From positions 14,920-78,919 of the forward strand of contig CAZEZP010000100.1 of assembly GCA_964516435.1 (NCBI GenBank): a stretch of 64,000 bases of DNA. The letters run 5' to 3'. Within the stretch, counting starts at the first letter, position 1. Every line of letters begins with the position of its first letter. The translations under genes were made by a program, and so were the position numbers. The DNA is from HGW-17 sp964516435. Its GTDB lineage: Bacteria > Myxococcota_A > Polyangia > HGW-17. A model generated the notes under the pieces. The model was not told where the DNA came from, did not search any database, and was given only the letters and a program-made list of their open reading frames with translations. This document shows positions 22,076 to 29,581 of this stretch, one piece after another.

Positions 22076-22875
22076 CTTCTCCCACACGGTTGCGCAATGT
22101 ATCGCAAAGCGCAATCCGCGACAAGTTTCCCCGCAGATTTTTTCCGGTAAATCCGGCCTGCACGAAAATTTCGGAGGCACGGAACCCGCCTCGATGTTCC
22201 GGGTCCGTCTTTTCCCGCCCGGGAACGCTTCCCGGCATCCGCTTTTACTTGGAACCATGGAGATCGAATCTGCAGATGGCGGGATCCACATGAGCGGATC
22301 CCGTTTTCCAGGCCAGTTTCGTGCCCAATGGATCCCAAACCGGCATTACCAAAATCAAATAATGTGGTGACTTCGAAAAACCATCGGAAAAACCTATCGA
22401 AAAAAAAATAGTTTCAGATTTTCTTTCCTTTTTGCACTCACCAAAATCCGCCGTTTCGCAGATTGTCAAGAGTCAAGAGCGGGACAGTTTACATTTTTTT
22501 TCATCCGTCATTTGGTTTTTCCTTGGTCTCATGCGGACTTTTTTTCGTGAAAAACACAGCGATTCCGTTTTTTCCTTGTGTGATGCCGTCCCAAAAAACG
22601 AAACGGAAAAATGCGTGCAGAAAAGGCTTGCTGCAAGCCGACAACTCGCGTCATGGGCAAGTTCGCATGAATGGTTCTTTCGACGGGACAGAGCCTCGAG
22701 CCTCCCTCCGAAACGGGGAACAGTTCGATTTTTGGATCCGGAAAAATGCAAGTTTTTCAAAAGTTTTTCATGAAGGATTCACGTTGCGGTTTTTTACGAC
22801 CCCCTGCGGCGCAATGCGGCCATTTGCTTTTTCCGGCGGCTTGGAGAGAAATGCGTTCCCGGAGGAACACAGCTG
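22076..22875. other. AT-rich 800-base intergenic region upstream of nrdD
   Basis: The gap between the divergent operons is far richer in A and T than its neighbours. A-tracts at 22376-22380, 22388-22392 and 22400-22408 are spaced 12 bases apart, which predicts curved DNA. GTCAAGA is directly repeated near 22466-22480. No NrdR box, riboswitch or tRNA was recognised. The reading frames here have unusual composition and no convincing start. GGAGG at 22861-22865 is the nrdD ribosome binding site. Confidence 0.5.
22096..22124 (-). promoter_or_regulatory. Predicted promoter of the binding-protein/kinase/CstA operon
   Basis: On the minus strand TTGTCG (22124-22119) and TACATT (22101-22096) are 17 bp apart. 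Transcription would start near 22089, about 14 nt before the start codon at 22075, with the GGGAGA ribosome binding site in between. Confidence 0.45.
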
Positions 22876-24942
22876 ATGGAATGGCTTATCCGAACCATGG
22901 ATGGTGAGGTTGTCCCCTATGAGTCCAGCTTCGTGGTCGATGCCCTGCGCGCCGCCGCCCGGACCGTGGGCGCGCTGGATCGGTTCGACGCGGAAGGCTT
23001 CGCCGTCCACGTGGAAGGCATTCTCTATCACCATTTCTTCAAGCCGGGAACCGTTCCCTCGCAGACGCAGGTCCTGCAACTCCTCTCCGAGGAACTCAAG
23101 CGGGTCGGTTACCACGCCATGGCCAAGGCGGTATCCGACACCATCTCCGCGCCGCCCGCGCTGGATCCCGCGCAACTGGTGGACTCGTACCTGGACCAGT
23201 CCGACTGGCGCGTGCACGAGAACTCCAACATGAACTACTCGCTGCAGGGGCTCAATTTCCATCTGGCGTCCACGGCGGTGGCCCGCTACTGGCTGCACAC
23301 GGTGTATCCCGAATCCGTGCGCCTGGCGCACGATCAGGGAGAAATGCACATCCACGACCTGGGCGTGCTCGGGCCGTACTGCGTGGGCTGGGATCTGATG
23401 GACCTGCTGACACGGGGATTCGGCGGCGTGCCCAACAAGGTCGAGAGTTCGCCGGCGCGCCATTTCCGCTCGGTCCTGGGGCAGATCGTGAACTTCTTCT
23501 ACACCCTCCAGGGGGAAGCCGCCGGCGCACAGGCCTTCTCGAATTTCGACACCTACCTGGCGCCCTTCATCCGGTACGACGGCTTGGACTACACCGAAGT
23601 CAAGCAGTGCCTGCAGGAGTTCATCTTCAACCTGAACGTGCCCACCCGCGTGGGATTCCAGGCGCCCTTCACCAACATCACGCTGGATCTCACCCCCTCG
23701 CCGGCGCTGGCGGATCAGCCGGTCATCATCGGCGGCCAGATGCAGGACGCGCGCTACGGCGACTTCCAGCCGGAAATGGACATGATCAACCGCGCGATCG
23801 CCGAACTCATGAGCGGCGGCGATGCGCGCGGGCGGATTTTCACGTTCCCCATTCCCACGTACAACATCCACAAGACCTTCGACTTCGAGAACCCCAACCT
23901 GGAAGCGGTATGGGCCATGACAGGGAAGTATGGAATCCCGTACTTCTCCAATTTCGTGAATTCGGATCTGAATCCGGACGACGTGCGCTCCATGTGCTGC
24001 CGCCTGCGCCTGGACGCCCGCGAACTGAAATCCCGCGGCGGTGGCCTGTTCGGCGCCAATCCGCTCACCGGCAGCGTGGGGGTCGTGACGATCAACCTGC
24101 CGCGCATCGGCTATCTCTCCCGCACCGAGGAAGAGTTCTTCTCGCGGCTGGACGAGGTGCTGGAAAAGGCGCAGATCGCCCTGGAAAAGCGCCGGGAACG
24201 GGTGGAGGAACTCACCGACCGCGGGCTGTACCCCTACACGGCCGTCTATCTGCAGGGCGTCAAGCAGCGCTTCGGGCGCTGGTGGGCCAACCATTTCTCC
24301 ACGATCGGCATCGTGGGGATGAACGAAGCGTGCGTGAATTTCCTGGGGGCCCCCATCACCGATGGCGAGAGCCGGAAATTCGCCATCCGGGTGCTGCATT
24401 TCCTGCGCGAAAAAATGCAGAAGTTCCAGGAAGAGACCGGAAACAACTACAATCTCGAGGCCACCCCCGCCGAAAGCACCTCGTTCCGGCTGGCCCGCAA
24501 GGACCGGGAAGCATTTCCGCAAATTTTTGCGCAGGGGACGGACACCGTGCCATATTACACCAACTCGGTGCACGTGCCGGCGATGACGGAAATGGAAATC
24601 TTCGAGTTGCTCTCCCACCAGGACGAACTCCAAACGCTCTTCACGGGTGGCACGGTGGTGCATCTCTACCTGGGAGAAGCCGTCAACGACACCCGCGCGG
24701 TGCGGGAACTGGTGCGCGCCATCGTGCAGAAATTCCGGCTTCCGTATTTCAGTATTACGCCCACATTTTCTATCTGTCCCGTGCACAAATACGTTTCGGG
24801 CAAGCACTTCACCTGCCCGCTGCCCCACACCGACGAAGAACTCGCGGCCATGGGCATCGAGCGGGTGCTGCCCGTGCATGAAATCGAACGAATGGATCCC
24901 AGGGCCTATCGGGAAATATCCAAAGCAAGGAGAGAGGCATGA
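22876..24942 (+). CDS. nrdD: Anaerobic (class III) ribonucleotide reductase catalytic subunit, lacking the glycyl-radical tail
   Basis: NrdD reduces ribonucleoside triphosphates to deoxy forms under anaerobiosis. The 688-aa product has an ATP-cone-like N-terminus (about 1-90). The catalytic barrel contains the active-site SMCCRL (Cys374/Cys375), TINLPR and the NEACVNFLG region. Near the C-terminus C634-PV-H637 and C647-PLP-H651 occupy the zinc-knuckle position, where CxxC pairs are usual. The chain then adds about 37 charged residues and stops without the RVxGYxRPV glycyl-radical motif. That motif is encoded by the next, overlapping gene (ATGA at 24939-24942). The start at 22876 has GGAGG upstream. 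Confidence 0.93.
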   Translation: MEWLIRTMDGEVVPYESSFVVDALRAAARTVGALDRFDAEGFAVHVEGILYHHFFKPGTVPSQTQVLQLLSEELKRVGYHAMAKAVSDTISAPPALDPAQLVDSYLDQSDWRVHENSNMNYSLQGLNFHLASTAVARYWLHTVYPESVRLAHDQGEMHIHDLGVLGPYCVGWDLMDLLTRGFGGVPNKVESSPARHFRSVLGQIVNFFYTLQGEAAGAQAFSNFDTYLAPFIRYDGLDYTEVKQCLQEFIFNLNVPTRVGFQAPFTNITLDLTPSPALADQPVIIGGQMQDARYGDFQPEMDMINRAIAELMSGGDARGRIFTFPIPTYNIHKTFDFENPNLEAVWAMTGKYGIPYFSNFVNSDLNPDDVRSMCCRLRLDARELKSRGGGLFGANPLTGSVGVVTINLPRIGYLSRTEEEFFSRLDEVLEKAQIALEKRRERVEELTDRGLYPYTAVYLQGVKQRFGRWWANHFSTIGIVGMNEACVNFLGAPITDGESRKFAIRVLHFLREKMQKFQEETGNNYNLEATPAESTSFRLARKDREAFPQIFAQGTDTVPYYTNSVHVPAMTEMEIFELLSHQDELQTLFTGGTVVHLYLGEAVNDTRAVRELVRAIVQKFRLPYFSITPTFSICPVHKYVSGKHFTCPLPHTDEELAAMGIERVLPVHEIERMDPRAYREISKARREA

Positions 24943-25127
24943 CCAACGAATCCAAGCGCACCGTCCGCGTCATCGAAGCCGAAGTCTATTCCCGCGTGGT
25001 GGGCTACTATCGCCCCGTGCAGAACTGGAACCATGGCAAGCAGATGGAATTCCAGGAACGCAAACTGCACCGGATGCCCGGCGAGATGGCGGATGCCTGG
25101 AAATCCCCCTTCAAGATGGTAGGATAA
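24939..25127 (+). CDS. Stand-alone glycyl-radical domain of class III ribonucleotide reductase
   Basis: This 62-aa protein carries the motif normally found at the very C-terminus of NrdD: AEVYSRVVGYYRPVQNWN followed by GKQ. Gly22 is the expected radical site, made by NrdG. AAGGAGAG at 24927-24934 is a strong ribosome binding site, and the start overlaps the nrdD stop in ATGA, so the two parts should be made in equal amounts. It resembles in concept the YfiD/GrcA spare domain of pyruvate formate-lyase, but here no fused copy exists in the window. A sequencing frameshift is unlikely because both ends have their own translation signals. Confidence 0.9.
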   Translation: MTNESKRTVRVIEAEVYSRVVGYYRPVQNWNHGKQMEFQERKLHRMPGEMADAWKSPFKMVG

Positions 25128-25817
25128 ATGCCCATCGCAGGGTGGCTGGGCACGACGCTCGTGGATTATCCCGCCCGCGTGGCGGCCGTCGTCTTCTTTT
25201 CCGGCTGCAATCTGCGCTGTCCCTTCTGCCACAATCGCGCGCTCGTCCTGCCGACGCCGGAAACGCCCGAAATTCCGCCGGACGAGGTGCTGGAGCAACT
25301 GAACCGGCGGGTCGGGTTCATTTCCGGCGTGGTGTTCACGGGCGGCGAGCCCCTGCTGGATCCCCTTCTCCCCCGCATGGTGGAGGAAGCCGCATCCATG
25401 GGTCTGGCCGTGAAAATCGACACCAACGGAACGTTTCCAGATCGTCTGGCCGCGCTGCTCGGCCGCATCGACTACGTGGCGCTGGATCTCAAGGCGGCGC
25501 CGTCCCGCTACGGCGAAGCCACAGGCGGCAAGAGCGGATTTTCGCCCGTGAAGGAAACCCTGCGCCTGCTGGCTTCATCGAAAACGGCCTACGAAGTACG
25601 CACCACGGTAGTGCCGGGACTCGTCTCGCTGCAGGATTTCGACGAGATTCTGCCCATCGTGCGGGGCGTTCCCGTCTATGCCCTCCAGGAATTCGTAGCA
25701 CGGGACACGCTGGACCCGTCCTGGTCCGAATTGCCGCCTTCCTCCCGGGAAGAAATGCAACTCATCCGCGACCGCCTGGCCCCCTGGGTGGGCCGGGTGG
25801 AAATGCGCACGCGCTAG
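25128..25817 (+). CDS. nrdG: Anaerobic ribonucleotide reductase-activating radical SAM protein
   Basis: The 229-aa enzyme uses S-adenosylmethionine and a 4Fe-4S cluster to create the glycyl radical on the reductase. The cluster motif CNLRCPFC lies at about residues 27-34, followed by VVFTGGEPLL and KIDTNGT, both typical of radical SAM activases. The start at 25128 directly abuts the stop of the glycyl-domain gene with no gap. Its substrate here should be the small separate domain rather than a fused NrdD tail. Confidence 0.95.
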   Translation: MPIAGWLGTTLVDYPARVAAVVFFSGCNLRCPFCHNRALVLPTPETPEIPPDEVLEQLNRRVGFISGVVFTGGEPLLDPLLPRMVEEAASMGLAVKIDTNGTFPDRLAALLGRIDYVALDLKAAPSRYGEATGGKSGFSPVKETLRLLASSKTAYEVRTTVVPGLVSLQDFDEILPIVRGVPVYALQEFVARDTLDPSWSELPPSSREEMQLIRDRLAPWVGRVEMRTR

Positions 25818-25827
25818 GTTCCCCAGC

Positions 25828-25856
25828 TTGACTGTCCAAAAAAAGCAAAGTACCTT
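25828..25856 (+). promoter_or_regulatory. Possible promoter for a leaderless transcript of the Thg1-like gene
   Basis: TTGACT at 25828-25833 and TACCTT at 25851-25856 are 17 bp apart. Transcription would start at about the ATG at 25863. That start codon lacks a clear ribosome binding site, which is consistent with a leaderless message. Confidence 0.35.
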
Positions 25857-25862
25857 CAGGCA

Positions 25863-26591
25863 ATGGTTGAGCCACTGAATCCACAAGAATTCTTCCATTC
25901 ATTCGAGGTCTTCGGTCATGTGCGCCCCATGGCGGGCACCTATCACATCGTGGACCTGAGCCTGGAGCACACGGAACACATACTCGAGCACGCGGCGGTT
26001 CACCACGTCCATCATTTCCATGACGAATCCTGGCTGCGCTTCATGGGGCAGACGCTTTTGTTCTGCATGGCGCAGCCCGACCTTCCCCTGCTCGGCTATG
26101 CCAGTTCCAACGGCATTTCCCTCATGTACAAGAACCTGGTGGAAATGCAGGACCACGCCCAGCGGATGTTCGCCATCACGTCCCATGCGGCTTCCTTCCT
26201 GAGTTGCCGCCTGGGCGTGCCTGTCCGCTTCCAGGGAAGACTGCTGGAATTCCCCAACGTGAAGGTGCTGTGCGCCTATTTCCTGTGGAAGCAGGTGGTG
26301 CACCGCCGCATCATGATGCATTCGATGATTCTGGCGCACCTTCTGGAACAGGGGAAAACGGTGCAGGAAGCGCAGGAAATCTACATGGAAGCCAAAGATG
26401 AAAAGTCCAGGCTGGCCATGTGCGCGCAGTATCTGAAAGTGGACCGGGTGCCCGCATGGCAACTCAATGGACTCCTGAGTTACTGGTCCCGGCTGGAAGA
26501 CCGGCTGCATCTGACCCTCAACCAGCAACTGCCCGGAGGGGCGGATTTCCTCTCTTTCCTGATGGATGCGCTGGGCCGCACCGTCGAGTGA
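25863..26591 (+). CDS. Thg1-family (tRNA-His guanylyltransferase-like) protein with degenerate active site
   Basis: The 242-aa protein aligns by eye along most of the Thg1/Thg1-like 3'-5' polymerase palm. IVD at 29-31 takes the place of the RIDGR region. LGYASSNGISLMYK (77-90) matches AYGQSDEYSFVFK. The RMFAITSHAASF segment matches the RASKF..ASxF helix. FQGRLLEFP (123-131) matches FDGRVVxYP. YFLWKQVVHRR matches YLSWRQADCHxNN, and GKTVQEAQEI matches the tail. Key residues are changed: SDE to SNG, FDGR to FQGR, and WRQxDxxxN to WKQVVHRRI. Nucleotidyl transfer is therefore unlikely. It may bind tRNA or nucleotides without catalysis. It lies downstream of nrdG and 4 nt before the AgmX-like gene. 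Confidence 0.72.
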   Translation: MVEPLNPQEFFHSFEVFGHVRPMAGTYHIVDLSLEHTEHILEHAAVHHVHHFHDESWLRFMGQTLLFCMAQPDLPLLGYASSNGISLMYKNLVEMQDHAQRMFAITSHAASFLSCRLGVPVRFQGRLLEFPNVKVLCAYFLWKQVVHRRIMMHSMILAHLLEQGKTVQEAQEIYMEAKDEKSRLAMCAQYLKVDRVPAWQLNGLLSYWSRLEDRLHLTLNQQLPGGADFLSFLMDALGRTVE

Positions 26592-26595
26592 GCGC

Positions 26596-27972
26596 ATGCA
26601 ATTCTTCTGTGATCAGTGCAAAACCAAGTATTCCATTCCCGATGAGAAAGTAGCGGGAAAAATCCTCAAACTGCGCTGCAAGAAGTGCAACAACGTCATC
26701 GTGCTCAAGGATCCGCGGATGGCGGGTTCGGCGGAATCCGGACCGGTGAACAAGGGACAGCGTCTGCTGCAGGACGCGCTCAAGCGCAGTTTCAGCGAGG
26801 ATCTCGCAACGATGGACGGCAGCCTGTTCCACGCCTCGCCGGAAATGCCCGAAGAACGCACCCAGATCGCCCGCATTCCGGATTTTTCCTCGGCGCCGTC
26901 CACGCTTCCGGAGGAATGGTATCTCTCGGATTCCCGCGGCCAGTTCGGCCCCATGGATTTCGCCGAACTGGTCGCGCGCATCAAGCGCGGCGAGCCCGAC
27001 CACGATGCCGTGGTGTGGCGGGATGGCTTCGACGACTGGAAACTCATCGACCGGGTTCCCGAACTGCGCGCCTACGCCAAGCATCTGCCTCCCCCCCGGC
27101 GGGCCACACGGGAAATGTTCCGGGAATCCGGTTCCTTCGCGCCCGGCGCCACCGGCACCTTCACGCAGCCGGCTTCGGCTTCGCCCTTTGCTGCGCCCGC
27201 CATGTCGGCTTCCCAGAGTTTTCGGAATCCCACGCTGGATTATGGCGCGGTCATGCCGACCGCCTCTACCGCGCCTGCCGCGCCCGTGCCGGTTTCCGTG
27301 GAAATCTCCCGGGAGTCGCTGCAGCAGGACCGGCTGCGCACGTGGCTCGTCATGGTGGGCGTCCTCGTCGTTGTCGCCGGGGTCGCCTTCTGGCTGGGGA
27401 TGAAACTCATGGATAAACCCTCCCACCGGCCGGAGCCCCAGCCCGTCGTCGCCCAGAATCCGCCGCCCCAGGAGTCCATGGCAGCCCCAGAGCCCCCCCG
27501 CGAGGAGCCCATGCGCGAGGTGGTCTACGTCATCGCCAACGCTCCGCCGGCGACCCCCACCGGTGAAGAGACCGCCGACGCCCAGAATCCGCCGGCCGGC
27601 AACGCTCCGAAAACCATGGGAACTTCCACGTCCATCCCCCGGGTGGAAGGCATTCCCACGGAAAGCCCCATGACCGCGCCTGCCGGGACGCCTGCCCGCT
27701 CGGCTGCGGATTTCAATGCGGTCAAGCAGCGCAACGTCCTGGAAATCCAGCGCTGCTACGAGATGACGGTGCGCAAGGGCCAGAAGGAACTCGTGGGACA
27801 GGCCATCCAGTTCAACATCCGAATCCTGCCGGCAGGGCAGGTGGAATCCGTCTCGTTCACTGGCGAGATGCCGCCCATGATGCGGGCCTGCCTGGCCGGC
27901 GCCATCCAGAAGTGGCAATTCCCGGCGGGAACGAAGACCGACACGTATTCCTTCGAGATGCACTTCAATTAG
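26596..27972 (+). CDS. Zinc ribbon / GYF-2 / TonB-like (AgmX-type) membrane protein
   Basis: The 458-aa protein begins with an MJ0042-type zinc ribbon (CDQC...CKKC, residues 5-36). A GYF_2 domain at about 110-160 is marked by EEWYLSDSRGQFGPM and DGFDDWKLI. One membrane helix lies near 250-272, followed by a Pro-rich linker. The C-terminal domain (about 370-458) has the AgmX/PglI TonB-like pattern: the CYE helix, GQAIQFNIRILPAGQV and AGAIQKWQFP. Such architectures are typical of Myxococcota, where AgmX is linked to gliding. It could connect a cytoplasmic signal to the cell envelope. Confidence 0.8.
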   Translation: MQFFCDQCKTKYSIPDEKVAGKILKLRCKKCNNVIVLKDPRMAGSAESGPVNKGQRLLQDALKRSFSEDLATMDGSLFHASPEMPEERTQIARIPDFSSAPSTLPEEWYLSDSRGQFGPMDFAELVARIKRGEPDHDAVVWRDGFDDWKLIDRVPELRAYAKHLPPPRRATREMFRESGSFAPGATGTFTQPASASPFAAPAMSASQSFRNPTLDYGAVMPTASTAPAAPVPVSVEISRESLQQDRLRTWLVMVGVLVVVAGVAFWLGMKLMDKPSHRPEPQPVVAQNPPPQESMAAPEPPREEPMREVVYVIANAPPATPTGEETADAQNPPAGNAPKTMGTSTSIPRVEGIPTESPMTAPAGTPARSAADFNAVKQRNVLEIQRCYEMTVRKGQKELVGQAIQFNIRILPAGQVESVSFTGEMPPMMRACLAGAIQKWQFPAGTKTDTYSFEMHFN

Positions 27973-27984
27973 CAGGTGCGGCCC

Positions 27985-28875
27985 ATGTGCGATTTTCGTT
28001 CGTGGTTTCTGGTGGGAACGCTGGTCTTTCTGGCCTGCGGCAAAACCGACAAAACCGAATGTAAAAAAGATACGGATTGCAAGGGAGATCGAATCTGCGA
28101 AAAAGGTTTCTGCGTGGAACCGCGGCTGCGTCCGGTGCCGCCGCAGGACGATCCGCCCCCGGATCCCGATCCGGATCCCTTGCCGGCCATGCCCCGGATC
28201 CCGCAACTGCCGGCCATGCCTTCCCTGCCCTCCCTGTCCGTGCCGGGGCTTTCATTCTCCGGCTCCGGCCTGAACCTGCAGTTCACCGTGCAGGCAGGCA
28301 AGGACGAGCACACGATCGAACTCGTGCCGGCATCTTCCGGTCCCCGCCTGCGCTGGTGCGTGAACAAGAAATGCGAAGATCTGGATCCCTCTTCCCCCGG
28401 GGACCTGCAGCGGCTCTTCGACCGGCTGGCTTCCACAGCGGGCTCCAACGACCCCCAACTGCGCGAAGTCCTGCGCATGTTCAAGGATCTCTCGGCGCTG
28501 GTCAACGCATCTGGCGGGCTGGCCGGCATGCCCCCCGCCAGCGGAAGAGGAAGCGGCTCGCCCTTCGTCAACACGCCCACGGGTCCCCAGCATGCCGGCG
28601 TTTTCCGCACCTGCGAAGAAATCCTGGATGCCGGAAGTCAGGCGGAAGGGGCGCAGGCCGACGTGGAGGAACTCGTTCCCACCATCGTCAGTTCCGATCA
28701 GGTAACGCTCAAGGCGCCGGGCGGCGTCCTGGTGGAACTGCTCGTGCCGGAAAAACTGCAGGGCCTCACGCCGTCCCTGGCCAAGACGCAGAATGCCGTT
28801 TCGGTCCGCTTCAAGATCCTGCGGGTCGCAAACAAATACATCAAAGGGGAACTGCAAACCGTACATGGACAGTGA
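27985..28875 (+). CDS. Unknown lipoprotein with Cys-rich N-terminus
   Basis: The 296-aa product starts at the ATG at 27985 (a GTG three codons upstream is possible) and has a type II signal ending VFLAC. Right after it comes a Dickkopf-like pattern CKKDTDCKGDRICEKGFC seen in many secreted delta-proteobacterial proteins. A Pro/Asp-rich spacer and an unrecognised domain follow. It sits between the AgmX-like gene and the thioredoxin-like lipoprotein gene, with only 3 nt to the latter. No function is assigned. Confidence 0.7.
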   Translation: MCDFRSWFLVGTLVFLACGKTDKTECKKDTDCKGDRICEKGFCVEPRLRPVPPQDDPPPDPDPDPLPAMPRIPQLPAMPSLPSLSVPGLSFSGSGLNLQFTVQAGKDEHTIELVPASSGPRLRWCVNKKCEDLDPSSPGDLQRLFDRLASTAGSNDPQLREVLRMFKDLSALVNASGGLAGMPPASGRGSGSPFVNTPTGPQHAGVFRTCEEILDAGSQAEGAQADVEELVPTIVSSDQVTLKAPGGVLVELLVPEKLQGLTPSLAKTQNAVSVRFKILRVANKYIKGELQTVHGQ

Positions 28876-28878
28876 ACC

Positions 28879-29562
28879 ATGAAAAATTCGCCATATATTT
28901 CAATCATTGCCATTACAATCATGGGCGTCTTGTCTGCCTGCGACTCCGGTGAAAAAGGCCGGTTCGTCAACGAGCCGCTGGTACTGTCGGTGGCTTCCGG
29001 CCATGGGCAGGAAACCTGCGGACCCGATGTCTACCCGTGTGGTCCTTATGGCTCGCGCCGCTTCCAGACCGTACGGGACGTGCCGTTCGTGGCCGTCAAC
29101 GAGGCGGCGCAGCAGTTGGGCGGCGGCGCCCTGGCCTACATGCATGATTTTTATGAATTACGCCAACAAGGGTACAAGCTGCTGTTCGTGCAGTTGACCA
29201 CCGGGTGGTGCACGCACTGCCGCGAACAGATGCACACGCTGCCGCAGATGGTGGCGCAATACGGCTCCGGCAGTTCCCAGCCGAAGGTGGCCTTCCTGGT
29301 GGTGGTGCGCGAAGATCCGCAACTGGAGCCCGCCACGGTGGCGTATGCGGCCGAATACTCGGCCAACTACGGACTCGATGCCGTCGTGCCCGTCACCAAC
29401 GATGCGGGAAACGCCTTTCTGCCCTACATGACGTCTGTCGGCTATCCGTTCAATTTCTACATCCAGTTGTCGGACATGACGATCCTGGACTATGCATCCG
29501 CGCTGGAAACGCCGGAAACCTTCTCCGCGGATCTGGAGCGGGTCCTGCAAATCGTGCAGTGA
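28879..29562 (+). CDS. Thioredoxin-like lipoprotein
   Basis: The 227-aa lipoprotein (signal ending VLSAC) carries a thioredoxin-fold active site in LTTGWCTHCREQM. The CxxC is Cys-Thr-His-Cys. Upstream are CGPDVYPCGPYG and a conserved acidic helix, as in redoxin/TlpA-like envelope proteins. It probably acts as a thiol reductase or oxidase on the periplasmic side. It lies 19 nt before the FAD reductase gene, which may be part of the same redox operon. Confidence 0.82.
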   Translation: MKNSPYISIIAITIMGVLSACDSGEKGRFVNEPLVLSVASGHGQETCGPDVYPCGPYGSRRFQTVRDVPFVAVNEAAQQLGGGALAYMHDFYELRQQGYKLLFVQLTTGWCTHCREQMHTLPQMVAQYGSGSSQPKVAFLVVVREDPQLEPATVAYAAEYSANYGLDAVVPVTNDAGNAFLPYMTSVGYPFNFYIQLSDMTILDYASALETPETFSADLERVLQIVQ

Positions 29563-29581
29563 GCGCAAAACGGGGGTTCGC

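Noticed and set aside
22432..22876. Two overlapping frames of 113 and 137 codons in the AT-rich gap before nrdD
   Set aside because: Composition is Lys/Phe/Ser-rich and unlike neighbours, no ribosome binding site precedes them, and no motif is visible.
24900..24960. nrdD split as a sequencing or assembly frameshift
   Set aside because: The downstream part has its own strong ribosome binding site and ATGA-coupled start, and the upstream part has a coherent charged tail before its stop.
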